From Solen grandis (Eukaryota; Mollusca; Bivalvia; Adapedonta; Solenidae): DNA of 64,000 nucleotides. Position 1 is the stretch's first letter; each line of letters opens with the position of its first letter. The notes below the pieces were generated by a model. That model made no database searches and was not told the DNA's origin. It saw only the letters and a program-made list of their open reading frames with translations. Positions 1 to 26,016 of this stretch are shown here, one piece after another. Made by a program: the position numbers and the translations under genes. The stretch spans positions 26,368,775-26,432,774 of the forward strand of contig CM037777.1 of assembly GCA_021229015.1 (NCBI GenBank), written 5' to 3'.

Positions 1-1640
1 TTCTATAGCTATAACCATCAAAATTTGGACCACATGTACAGTTTGTGTGTGGAATTACTATTATTTTGCTGTGCTTCTGCATGGATGTTGTATTCAGCAT
101 GACTGTGTTATAAAAAAAAAGTGAAGGCAATATTTATCAGGTGAGCGGTTCAGGGCCATCATGGTCCCCCTCTTGTTTTATTTTATGTTAATTTCCATAT
201 CTAGCAGCAACAAATTTGGTCCATTTAGTATAAAACGACTCCATTATCCAGAGTAAAACACTAGAGTGAACTTAAGCATTGTGACCTGACACCCTGCCAT
301 AAACAGATACCTAGTGACAGGTAACAGAACAGAACAGCAGACATGTATATCTACACTCCTGCGCTAACGTATGAAATTAGGGTCGCGACCCCAAGGTTTA
401 TTACGAAACGCATGTAATGAATGAATGAAATTATGAATGAAAGCGTCTTTCCCTGCAACTTGAAGTGTAACCCCCGAATAAATTATTGTCACCGCTACAG
501 ATTGCGGTTTAGTTTGATAGGATGTGGCAAACTCCGCCGCAGTAGTTACCTCCCCTTACAGTTGTCCATAACCACTGCCACCAGAAGTGGATTTCGGCTG
601 ATATAGGCCGGATTTACTTTTATCACTTATGACTAGTTTTGAATATATCATATCAGTTTCGTTATATTTCACGAAAATAACATTCATGATTTCGAGAAAA
701 GTAAAAAAATTAAATCATATAACATTAATTTATAAAATTATAAATGTTGGTCACATGGTTTCAACTATCATCACGTGACTTGTGTGGGGGCAGTGGTTAA
801 AGTAGCGTAGCTTGGCGTATTCGGTGCGCGGAGTTTGAGGATGTGGGCTAAACAGAAATTTGCACGCCATTAAAAAAGCTAAAATGGCCGATAAAATGGC
901 GGATCGAGGTATTACTTAAATTCACGCTGGTCCCCGTCTCATCGAAAGAATTCTGAATGACACATAGTACTGAGCGGGCAAACATATTTTCAGGTGCTAG
1001 TCTTATATCCGACAAGTAGCGAGGAACGACTATAGATATTCCTTCCCATGGGAAGGAACAACCATTACCTGTCACGTGTGCATATTATCAGTAAGGCTGA
1101 CATTGAAACACCTAATTTTCTATTAAAATACACGCACATTGATATTTTTTGCAACCGTCAGTAACTTTTTAACAAATTTTAGCCTACCAAAAGTTCCTTC
1201 CAGTGCATTTCTAATTAACTATGAAGTATGAAGTGAAAGCTGTTTTTCAGCATTTGCATATGGAACGGATAACCTTAGAGTACGAACAGGACACACTGTA
1301 TTGGTGGTTGAACATTTCTCTCCAAATCAAAACTTTCTAAAGTTATTTTTTCCTTCTTTAAATCATGGTAGCACAGGAAATGAAGCAAGAAATTCAAGCA
1401 CTTTAATAGGCTAAGTTCAATTTAGGGGAAGGAACAATAAACTATTTATATAAGAAACAATTTGTTGTTAAGTATTTTACTTGTTTCATAAGGGAATTTT
1501 TCGCTGGCTAGGAAAGAAAGTATATGACTTTGAGGGGGAATGGGACCCATAATCGGCCCCAAATTCAACAAAAAGAGGGCGCTGTCCTCGCAGTAGAGAT
1601 AAACTTCAAATTGAACCTTTCTTATGCGATATACGAGTAT
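1..1640. other. No gene recognised; repeat fragments only
   Basis: Short open frames here lack any recognisable domain. Positions 137-178 are the reverse complement of the start of the elements at 7.86 and 18.20 kb. About 1186-1245 resembles 51285-51345 (caaaagttccttccagtgcatttct), a short dispersed repeat. Confidence 0.6.
137..178 (-). repeat. End fragment of the 'gggccatgatggccc' element family
   Basis: The reverse complement reads aacaagagggggaccatg, then atggccctgaaccgctcacctga, matching the first ~40 bp of the elements starting at 7864 and 18201. Only this end is present. Confidence 0.75.
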
Positions 1641-1646
1641 ATGTAG

Positions 1647-2400
1647 ATGTATGCATTGAGTGCTATATCATGTCAAGTTATGTCATTGATGGAAATTATG
1701 AAAATAATATTTATTTCCAATGATAGGCCCCAAAATTATAAATTTTATATAAATGGAAACTTCATTGAATCAGTTTCTGAATATAAATATCTTGGTGTTT
1801 ATTTTTCTTCATCTGGTAAATTTCTTAAGTGTAAGAGTCATGTAGTATTACAGGCAAAAAAGGCTTTACAACAGCTGTTTGTTACAATTAATAATTTAGA
1901 TTTACCGATGGATATCAAAATTAAAATATTTGACCATACTATATTACCGATACTGACATATGGATGTGAAATATTTGGTGTTGAAAATTCTGACATGTTA
2001 GAACAAGTCCATTGTGATTTTTTAAGGAAAATTACTAAATGTAGGAAAAGTACCCCCAGATACATGCTATATGGTGAATAAGGCCGTTATCCCATTCATA
2101 TACATATTAAATCCAAAATGATAGGTTTTTGGTCAAAGCTTATCCAATCAAATCCCTCAAAAATTTCTTATTTATGTTATAGAAGTATGCTTTCTGATAA
2201 TCAAAGCTATAAATGGATGCTATATATTGAGAATATATTAAACTCATCAGGATACTCCAGTTATTGGCTTAATCAATCTGGTCCACAACTTAACAATCTA
2301 CATAAACTTATTAAATTCAAACTAATTGACCAATTCAAACAGGATTGATTTTCAAAACTTTCACAATCAAATAAAGGTATATTTTACAGTAAATTCAAAA
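1647..2400 (+). pseudogene. LINE (non-LTR retrotransposon) ORF2 3' fragment
   Basis: In one frame the translation holds the C-terminal part of a reverse transcriptase polyprotein: SEYKYLGVYFSSSGKF (the conserved YLG), KALQQL, LPILTYGCEIFG (the TYG.E.WG block), LEQVHCDFLRK and a YGE near 2070. An in-frame stop at 2079-2081 interrupts it just where related copies read GELGRYP. The frame then goes on (GRYPIHIHIK, FWSKL) to another stop at about 2346, and the copy runs into the assembly gap. The RT catalytic core is absent, so the copy is 5'-truncated and dead. It has the same domain order as the element at 30.2-33.1 kb. Confidence 0.85.
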
Positions 2401-2500
2401 NNNNNNNNNNNNNNNNNNNNNNNNNNNNNNNNNNNNNNNNNNNNNNNNNNNNNNNNNNNNNNNNNNNNNNNNNNNNNNNNNNNNNNNNNNNNNNNNNNNN
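2401..2500. other. Assembly gap (100 N)
   Basis: Exactly 100 unknown bases, the usual placeholder for a gap of unknown size. It cuts the LINE fragment. Confidence 1.
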
Positions 2501-3240
2501 AGAATTTTCCTAATGAAAAAGTGCTAAATATTAATTTATCGAGTGACGATGTGCGATCGGCGAGTGGATAATAATATTTGGTTTATAGTTAACAAATATA
2601 AAATTTCGTATATATAATATATCAGTAAATAATTTAAAAGTGAACATATAACATTTTCGAGGGCGAGAGAGAGAGAGTGAGTTCACTTTGAGGTCCCTTG
2701 CTTTAAAGTATAGGTCCCTACTGAAAAAAACAGGTGTTCGAGGAATTGCAAAGTCTGTTGTTGTTATTATTATTATTATGTCGTCATTATTATTATTATT
2801 ATATTCACATGACGATATGAATGTTATACGCAAGCCTACCATATATCCAGGCGATGATGATGCATTCCAGCAAGGCGGTTAAGACCAAGTTGAATGTCGC
2901 TAGATACCAATCCACCAGCTGGAAGAGGTAGAACCCTCCCTGTGACAAGAACACGCGGAGAATAAAGTAGGTGTATAAAGTATGTAAACACCAACACGAT
3001 TCTAAAATTAGTTCTAAACACTATAGCCAATAAGTATGCAAAACAGTTAATGCAAACGCTGAAAAAACAAAACAAAAAAACACACAAAAAAACATCTCAA
3101 TAAAAGACTAGACCTGCCATTGTCATGGCGCAAATACCCCTATTCATGAAATACAACCTTTTATTTATTTGGTTTATTCAAACATAAGCTTTTATCCGAA
3201 GTCAAGTTGGGCCCCTAGCATACAGTTTAATCACCTATTC
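2501..3240. other. Intergenic or intronic DNA with ATT microsatellite
   Basis: A (TTA/ATT)n trinucleotide tract lies at about 2760-2803 and a GA-rich run at about 2662-2678. No coding signal was recognised. Confidence 0.6.
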
Positions 3241-3735
3241 ACAAAAAAAAAAAAAAAAAAAAATACAACGGGCAATAACTCCAATTTTATTCATATGAGA
3301 GTTACAATTCTTGGTCTCTGCACTTGCCTTCAATAAAATCTATCTACATATGAAGTTTCATCTTGATACCTTTTATACTTTCTGAGTTGTGGCCCAGACA
3401 AAAATTAAGTATGACAATTCATATTTATACCATTTATACTTTCTGAGTTACAGCCCGGACAAAAATTAGGCTTGAAAATATACAAAGGGCAATAACTCTA
3501 AAATTATGCAACAGGGAGTTATGGTTCTTGGTCACTGCACTCACTAAATGAGATATATCCGTATATGAAGTTTCATTTTGATACCATTTATACCTTTTAA
3601 GTTACAGCCCGGGCAAAAATTAAGTATGAAAATTTACAAAGGGGCAATAGAGCCAAAATTACACAATCGACAGGCAGACAGACAAAGCTGAACCCAGTAT
3701 ACTCCCCTTACAACTTCGTTGTGCGTGGGGTATGA
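3241..3735 (+). repeat. Dispersed repeat, 'gggcaataactc' type
   Basis: After an A-run at 3242-3263 come repeated modules. Two full 'gggcaataactc...' starts (about 3270 and 3486) and a third, altered one (about 3643) are separated by 'gagttacaattcttggtc...tgaagtttcat...tttctgagttacagcccggacaaaaatta'. It ends with 'gaacccagtatactccccttacaacttcgttgtgcgtggggta'. Its design is like the elements at 7.86 and 18.20 kb: diverged tandem modules followed by a fixed unique end. Probably a non-autonomous element. Confidence 0.7.
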
Positions 3736-4519
3736 TGATTGATGACAGCAGCAAAAACGGTAGAAGAATAATGGTGTTGATTACCATCACCATCATCACC
3801 ATCATCTTCATCATTATCATAGTAGTAGTAGTAGCTGCTGTCGTATAAAATGTATATCATATCCCTTTTCTACGATAATTTATTATAAATAAAAACTATT
3901 GTATGAGAGCTTGTCTCTTTCTAATTTTGGTTCCTTTGGAATTGTTATTGTTACAATCATTTTTTTTTAAATTACTAATTACTTAAACCATGTCAGCCTT
4001 CACCTGACGCAATATCGCTGAGATATTAAAATATCTAGATAAATCTCTCATATGAAATGGAGATGGCAGGTCTTCAGTCAAGAAATATTGTGTCAGATTT
4101 TGTATACGGAGTCAACGAGATGCTATAAATGGCAAATATTACCAATGCCCTTCCTTTGTATTGATGACGTTTTATTAAGAAGAATTTGAAAAGATTTCTG
4201 ACCTGACCCATTGAAGCCATAGCTGAAGTAGATTAAATTAAGCACAGATATGAAAGTATGTTATACGAATGAATATAGTTCAGGTATATTCATATAGTCG
4301 GAAGTGACTCATTCAGAATAATAATAAAAAAAGGGAAAACGTTCATGACAGAAATAAAGAGTGACGATCAGATTTGCAGAAAGGAATAGGGAAGTAGTGA
4401 ACGAACAGCTTAACATGAATTTGGTTCACTGATAACTAAAATAAAGCCCCGAGCGGATAGTCATTTATCTTTCAAGCTGATCGTGAATAAAATGGAATAT
4501 CCAAACGGACGTATGGGTG
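3736..4519. other. No gene recognised; CAT/AGT microsatellite
   Basis: An imperfect (ATC)n tract followed by (AGT)n lies at about 3784-3835. The rest shows nothing recognisable. In particular I could not find the TM10-12 exons of the SLC6 gene here on the minus strand. Confidence 0.55.
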
Positions 4520-4689
4520 ACTAAAGATACAGACAATATACAGACAGAAGTGAAGGATTGAGACGTACAAATAACTTACATAACTTACAGATAAAGAGTT
4601 GGTTGAGATACAAAGATAACTTACAGACAAGTGAGGTTGAGACTACAAATAACTTACAGATAAAAGAGTTGGTTGAGAGTACACAATAC
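4520..4689 (-). repeat. Degenerate edge of the 46-bp minisatellite
   Basis: Diverged units keep the ataacttacagata and gttgagac parts of the 46-bp repeat, but with different spacing and internal changes. This looks like the older end of the array. The freshest-looking units lie next to the exon. Confidence 0.7.
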
Positions 4690-6544
4690 CTTACAGACAT
4701 ACAGAGGTGCAAACTTGAGACGTACACATTGATACCTTACAGACATACAGAGGTGCAAACTTGAGACGTACACATTGATACCTTACAGATATACAGAGGT
4801 GCAGGCTTGAGGTGTACACATTGATACCTTACAGATATACAGAAGTGCAGGCTTGAGACGTACACATTGATACCTTACAGACATACAGAGGTGCAAACTT
4901 GAGACGTACACATTGATACCTTACAGACATACAGAGGTGCAAACTTGAGACGTACACATTGATACCTTACAGACATACAGAGGTGCAAACTTGAGACGTA
5001 CACATTGATACCTTACAGATATACAGAGGTGCAAACTTGAGACGTACACATTGATACCTTACAGACATACAGAGGTGCAAACTTGAGACGTACACATTGA
5101 TACCTTACAGATATACAGAAGTGCAGGCTTGAGACGTACACATTGATACCTTACAGATATACAGAAGTGCAGGCTTGAGACGTACACATTGATACCTTAC
5201 AGATATACAGAGGTGCAGGCTTGAGACGTACACATTGATACCTTACAGATATACAGAGGTTAGGGGTTGAGATGTACAGATTGATAACTTACAGACATAC
5301 AGAGGTGCAGGCTTGAGGTGTACACATTGATACCATACAGATATACAGAAGTGCAGGCTTGAGATGGACAGATTGATACCTTACAGATATACAGAAGTGC
5401 AGGCTTGAGGTGTACACATTGATACCTTACAGATATACAGAGGTGCAGTCTTGAAATGGACACATTGATACCTTACAGACATACATATAGAGGTGTAGGT
5501 TTGAGACGTACACATTGATACCTTACAGATATACAGAGGTGCAGGCTTGAGACGTACACATTGATACCTTACAAATATACAGAAGTGCAGGCATGAGACG
5601 TTCACATTGATACCTTACAGATATACAGAGGTGTAGGCTTGAGGTGTACACATTGATACCTTACAGATATACAGAAGTGCAGGCTTGAGACATACACATT
5701 GATACCTTACAGATATACATAGGTGCAGGCTTGAGGTGTACACATTGATACCTTACAAATATACAGAGGTGCAGGCTTGAGGTGTACATGTACACATTGA
5801 TACCTTACAAATATACAGAGGTGCAGGCTTGAGGTGTACACATTGATACCTTACAGATATACAGAGGTGCAGGCTTGAGACGTACACATTGATACCTTAC
5901 AGATATACAAAGGTGCAGGCTTGAGGTGTACACATTGATACCTTACAGATATACAGAGGTGCAGGCTTGAGGTGTACACATTGATACCTTACAGATATAC
6001 AGAGGTGCAGGCTTGAGACGTACACATTGATACCTTACAGATATACAGAGGTGCAGGCTTGAGGTGTACACATTGATACCTTACAGATATACAGAGGTGC
6101 AGGCTTGAGGTGTACACATTGATACCTTACAGACATACAGAGGTGCAGGCTTGAGGTGTACACATTGATACCTTACAGACATACAGAGGTGCAGGCTTGA
6201 GGTGTACACATTGATACCTTACAGACATACAGAGGTGCAGGCTTGAGACGTACACATTGATACCTTACAGATATACAGAGGTGTAGGCTTGAGATGTACA
6301 CATTGATACCTTACAGATATACAGAGGTGCAGGCTTGAGACGTACACATTGATACCTTACAGATATACAGAGGTGCAGGCTTGAGGTGTACACATTGATA
6401 CCTTACAGATATACAGAGGTGCAGGCTTGAGATGTACACATTGATACCTTACAGACATACAGAGGTGCAGGCTTGAGATGTACACATTGATACCTTACAG
6501 ACATACAGAGGTGCAGGCTTAAGATGTACACATTGATAACTTAC
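4690..6544 (-). repeat. 46-bp minisatellite built from the exon 5' splice junction
   Basis: About 40 copies of a 46-bp unit fill the intron directly downstream of the exon at 6545-6676. Degenerate units extend back to about 4520. Read on the gene strand, each unit is an exon-end-like GCCTGCACCTCTGTATGTCT followed by a donor-like GTAAGGTATCAATGTG. The true exon end and first intron bases match it almost base for base, so the array grew from the gene's own junction. Units differ mainly at gaggtgcagg/gaagtgcagg and gacgta/ggtgta/gatgta. Because 46 is not a multiple of three, open frames across it cycle through three frames. They are not genes. Confidence 0.95.
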
Positions 6545-20920
<14,376 letters not shown>

Positions 20921-21071
20921 CTGTAAAATAGCAGTCTTAGTTCTTGAAACATATAAATATATGCAGTATGTATAAATATAGGCAATATGTATAAATATAT
21001 GCAGAAAGTATAAATATGTGTGCAGTTAAAAGCTAACAACTGACCATTACGTGTAAGGTGGAGTCCATTAA

Positions 21072-21310
21072 GACATTTCTATAGACAGCAGATAACCGAA
21101 GCGAATGTAGGCTTCTATTGTCTGAAGAAAAGTCTTGGTAATTTCTATCCGATTTAGAAGTCACCCTAAATTTGTGAAACACTGATTTTGTCAAATGTAT
21201 CTATCTTTTTTGAATATGGTGAAATAGAAAAGAGAAAGATGTTCTATTGAAACGAATCGCTGATAGATTTGAATTTTCTAAGCTTCTGATTGGCCACATA
21301 TTTGGGGGGA
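21072..21310 (+). repeat. Dispersed repeat B, copy 3 (right part)
   Basis: Matches 12256-12490: acatttctatagacagcaga, gatttagaagtcaccctaaa, aatatggtgaaatagaaa, gcttctgattggc. Confidence 0.7.
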
Positions 21311-21554
21311 CTTCTAACGGAGATTAGTGGGGTTTTTTTATTTTTCAAAATGATGGAATAGAATTTATCACATGTTATCTTTTGCTGTCAATTATATGTA
21401 ACAGAATCGTTTACTACATGATTTTGGCTAAAAGACTAAAGAATTCGGTATCAGTTTACTGATGAAAATTTAGTTTTTTTCTCCAGTGTTTAAAAAAAAT
21501 CAAATCGCATAAACAGAAAACTGATATCTCCTAAGAGGGGAGATACTTTAATGT

Positions 21555-21690
21555 GATCCAGCTACCATTAAATAATAGTCATGGTGCTTCAAAGGCTTGA
21601 AAAGACTGTAGTGCAGATACATGCATCCATTGATTTGGATGTATATCTTCTTCTTTTAAAGTATAAAAAGGATTGCATTTACTATAAGAT
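21555..21690 (+). repeat. Dispersed repeat D, copy 2 (unfilled relative of the foldback insertion site)
   Basis: Shares 'tagtcatggtgcttcaaaggcttgaaaagactgtagtgcagatacatgcatcca...ttttaaagtataaaaaggattgcatttactataa' with 47038-47150 plus 50015-50060, where the last part is separated from the first by the 2.86-kb foldback element. Confidence 0.75.
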
Positions 21691-22049
21691 TCCAACTGTC
21701 ACTTGACCATGATCCAGTCAAATGATGGATGGATAAGCTTAACGCAAAATGCAAAGTACGAAACAAATATTTTCTTGTAAATTTGCATTTCTTTCACTTT
21801 AGTTCCAAGAAAATCAATATTTTCACTCGTGGCTTCACCACTCGTAGATATATTGTTTTCTATCAGTGTGTGTGAAAGAAAGCAGTGAGATAACACAAAA
21901 AAAACGAGTTTCAGCTGAATTACACAGTTTGATCACGTGGTAACTCAGTGTGACAACCAATCAACTGCGCCGGATATTGGTAATTACGGCATTGAAAGGA
22001 ACATCCGCACTCCGGGAACCAGTACATGTGCTTGATCTAGGCACAAGTC

Positions 22050-22080
<31 letters not shown>

Positions 22081-24800
22081 AAACAAGCTAATAACCTCAG
22101 AGGCGGATAATTCTGTTCTCACCGCAAATAGTATACAATAAGTCGTCGCCTTTATTACTTCAAGCACCTTTCTGCCAATTCGACCTTTTCTTTTAAGAAG
22201 TATTTGCCACTAGAATAGCCTCAAGAAAAGCTGTATTATTTTTTTGCTGTGCCCAATTCCTGTGAGGTATAATTTGTGTTATTACAAATCCTATCTCCAA
22301 TATGTTTGCTAAATTTAGCATGCCAAGGTTCTTTGTCCATAGTTCAATTAAAGCTTTGGTGCAGTTTGGTTAGCATGTAGTTTAAATAGGTCAAAATTTT
22401 CAAGTCGATATTCTCAGAATGAACTGATTGGCAGATACGACTTTGTTATAATAAAGCAACGAAAAGTATTTTTTTAACTTCGAGAAATGTAGCCATTTTT
22501 GACACACCGTTTCCCAACAGAATGAAGGCATTGGTCAAAACAAATGACTGTTCGGAGGGAGATAATAGAAATACCTTTTATAAGGACCTGTTTAGAACAT
22601 TTCCTCCATTCCGTCGTTAAAACCGTGTGTTCCTGCGTTCAGATGGCTACCATATATTTAAAGGTCCATTTATTTAAATTTAATAAGCTATCGATATCGA
22701 TAGGTTTGATTTTGAGTTATCTGCCCTTGAAAATGACAGAAAAAGTTAAAAACTTTAAATTTGTTTCTAGTGTGATTCTCTATAATCACGCCAAATTTAA
22801 AAAAAAAATGCTAGTTTTGATTTTCCTTCTTTGTCTTTATAGTTGTGAAATACGCCCTTAGGTTTCAAGGGTGCATTGAACTACACCATCATGTTGACGA
22901 GCATACAAGAGACAAGGTCACAAAAAGTCAAAGGTGAATACGTGAAAAGCATCGTCGAAAATCCGTTATCACTACTGTATAAACCGTGGGATTTTCAACT
23001 AGCAAAACTTCGCTTTCATGACTATTAATCAGGTACTTGCGAACCAATGAAATCACGTGTAGTATTTTGAATTCTCTTCATTGAAATTACAAAATCAAAG
23101 CTGACTCATTGCTCCCGCAAAATAACCTGCTACTCGACGTCACCTCTGCAAGAACAAAGCTAACTTTCAAATCCCGCGCCGTTTCATTGGTCAAATGATC
23201 CCTGTTGTCACTATGCTGTAATAGCTACGGATCAAATGAAATGCCTAATTGATAATGCTTGGTTACGAAGTTTTGTTGACCAAATATCCCATGGTCGATT
23301 AAGAAGCAAAGTGTATAGAGCACACGTGGGATTTCCGACGATGGTGAAAAGGGAAATATTACGAAATATCACATCCTAAATGTTCTCGCTGTAAGATTTT
23401 TCCTAGAGTTTATTTATCTAATTATTTTACACATTTACAGTTTTGGTCAAATGCCCACCAAAAGCAGACCTACCGGAACCTGAAAGACGGTGTGTAGGAT
23501 CCTTGGACAGCCATGTTCGCTAGAAGTCAAGGTCACACCTAAAGCGAATTCAAAAGTCAAGTGGCTTTATTTATGTACGATGCCAAACCTGAAGTTCAAC
23601 CCAGTGAAGTTTAAACAAAGTAAAAAGATAGTACATTTCATCAATGAGAGTGGGTCAAAAATCGTTTCCATAAATTGTAAATGGAACAACTATAACTTTT
23701 AAAAAAAAAATGACATTGCTGCTGTCGGAACATACAACAAATATGAATGCACAATGAAGATACATCTAAAATGTATTTACAAAAATCTGAAATTCTTCAC
23801 ATTTTTGAAGACTCTCGTAACACTTGTGAACTACTGGTCTTACCCTATTTATAGGTAATCGCATTTCGATATAAATGGTCCGTTTGAGGTTGAAAAAAAC
23901 TACACTCCTGAAAATTCTTGAATTTCTCATTTTCTATTCGGACCTATCTAACAAAATGTATGCAATTTCCTCGCAGAGGCAGGGCCTCTCACGTTTCATA
24001 TGGAATCATAAAAGAAAGTGGAAATATTGTTAAAACACACAACAGATCATTGAATATTGCAAACAATTAAAAAGGTATGGAAAAAACACAGGAAAATGTA
24101 ACTTTATTGTAAAATAATCAGTACTCTACTGCAATGAGTTATTTTCAGTTTGATTTGTTTAAAAATAGCATTTAAATACAACCAGTGTAGCAGGAAAACA
24201 ACACATTTTACATGGTTATCGTCATGCAGGTACTTTTCTGCTTTACATGAAACATTTTTATTTTTTGACTTACTTTAATACATGAGGTATCATTTTGATG
24301 GGGATATTATGTTCTACAATAAGATATGATTTTTTTTCATAATAGGAGATATTTAAAAAAAAAACAAAAAAAAAAACGTAACTTAGCGAGAATTAGGGAA
24401 TTTCTTACGTGCTTTTTCTGGACGGTATTCTTTACTGTATATACATGTACATTACTGTTATTAAGTACTGTGTATATATATATATATATATGTGTGTGTC
24501 CAATTAAAATGGGTTTTCACTTCCGTTAGCGCGTGTGCAAATTGATATTGCAGTCGAATGTAAAGCTGTGATTGTAATAATTTTAAGTGACCGATATTTT
24601 TCTATGTGATTGTTTGGGGGTATCAAATACGTGATTTGTGTTTGTTTTAAATAGTTTCCAGTGTAATTTATCATATTTAATAAGTTATTTGTCAGTAGAT
24701 GTTTGTATTTTAATGATGTTTTTATACATAAAGGCCATGACCTACTTTTCGCTTCGCTCGTCGGTCTGGACATTGCACATTCATGTCTTCTGTATTGAGC
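21691..24800. other. No gene recognised
   Basis: A C-run and (CA)n lie at about 22051-22081 and TA/GT microsatellites at about 24474-24499. I looked here for the SLC6 TM1 exon (GNxWRFP, NGGG) on the minus strand and did not find it. Confidence 0.5.
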
Positions 24801-24806
24801 TTTTAA

Positions 24807-25740
24807 GAGAAAGATAGCAAGATATATTCTTTATTTACGTCTCATCTTTGTACAAAGACATATAATTGCACATATCATTAATACTTTATACAAGTACAAA
24901 GCCACTCAAAATGAGTTATAAGAGACACGAAACATAAAAAATATAATCAATCAAATACACATGTATATATGTACACGATACAAAACTAGAAACATATGCT
25001 AATCCTAACTTAAAAACTCATTAAGATACTACTTTAAATAAGATTCTGAAAGACAAAAAAGTACACTACTGTGTTACATTAAAGAATGGATGTAAAAAAT
25101 CGATTATCACCCCTGTCAGACAGAAGATGAACTGATTAGCATCTGCTTCTAGTTTACAGATAAAAAATGTTTAACTACTACATACATAAAATAGAAGAAA
25201 AACATTACTTACATAAATAAAACAATCTAGTATTAAGAATACTGTTGCAGGTTTTGGCACTTAATCGACACAGTGTTTCTTCGGATAAAATAAATGAAAG
25301 CTTATCAATATCAGGTAGCAGATTAAACGAAGGGTTAATGGAGATAGCCTTTTCAATTAACTCTTTACGACAACTGTTATATAAATCACAATATAATAAA
25401 ACATGTATTTCTGTTTCAATTACATTATCTCGACAGAATGGACATAGTCGTTCCCCTTCACTAATCCCCTCATACCTTCCCGTTTCTATTCTAATAGGCG
25501 CTACACCACATCTAAACTTGCTGACAGCAGCCCTGTGTTTCGGTGCCATGATAATCTTACAATAACGTTCTGGCTTATACTCCGTTTTAAATTTACAATA
25601 ATTTCTTAGCTTATTACTACCCCTTCCAGATTTACCATTTGTTTTATTTATATTTTCTCGCCAATCATTTATATATAAACTAAACAAGTTATCTTGTAAT
25701 TTGTTAACAATATTATTTTTATACTTTATATTTTAATTAT
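24807..25740 (-). pseudogene. LINE 3' fragment, ORF2 C-terminus
   Basis: The minus-strand frame ending at about 25205 holds KPERYCKIIMAPKHRAAVSK, FRCGVAPIRIETGRYEG, then GERLCPFCRDNVIETEIHVL and LYCDLY. This is the CxxC...H...C zinc knuckle and ETGRY motif common at the C-terminus of ORF2 in these LINEs. About 350 bp of 3' UTR follows, ending near 24807 with an aataaag-like signal. The reverse transcriptase is missing: a 5'-truncated copy. The last ~150 codons are uninterrupted, so the insertion may be fairly young. Confidence 0.8.
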
Positions 25741-25910
25741 ACATAGAAGTTTAATTATTACATGATCGGTGGGATAAGTAATGCGTAATGACTATCTAGT
25801 TAACATGTAACCGTAATATAAAGAACGCTTGGTGTAGTTAATACAGTAAAACTGTCTGTGTAGTGCTGCTGTTACCTATAACTAGCCTTATTTGAACCTT
25901 CGTTACGCAT

Positions 25911-25987
25911 GTGGAATTAGCTCAATCGGTAAGAGCGTCGATCAATACTTTTTTCCCATCATGAGGTCATGAGTTCTAAACCAGCTG
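25911..25987 (+). repeat. tRNA-like sequence
   Basis: Reads gtggaattagctcaatcggt aagagcg (a good A box), then gaggtcatgagttctaaacc (a worn B box). An intron-like T-rich middle and poor stems argue against a working tRNA. Pseudo-tRNA or SINE head. Confidence 0.5.
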
Positions 25988-26016
25988 GGACATTTCTTTT
26001 AATTCTTATTGTTAGA

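Noticed and set aside
4690..6544. A CRISPR-like regular repeat
   Set aside because: Units are directly adjacent, without unique spacers, in an animal intron with clear exon homology.
25911..25987. A functional tRNA gene
   Set aside because: A box is good but the B box is worn, the stems do not pair, and the middle is T-rich.
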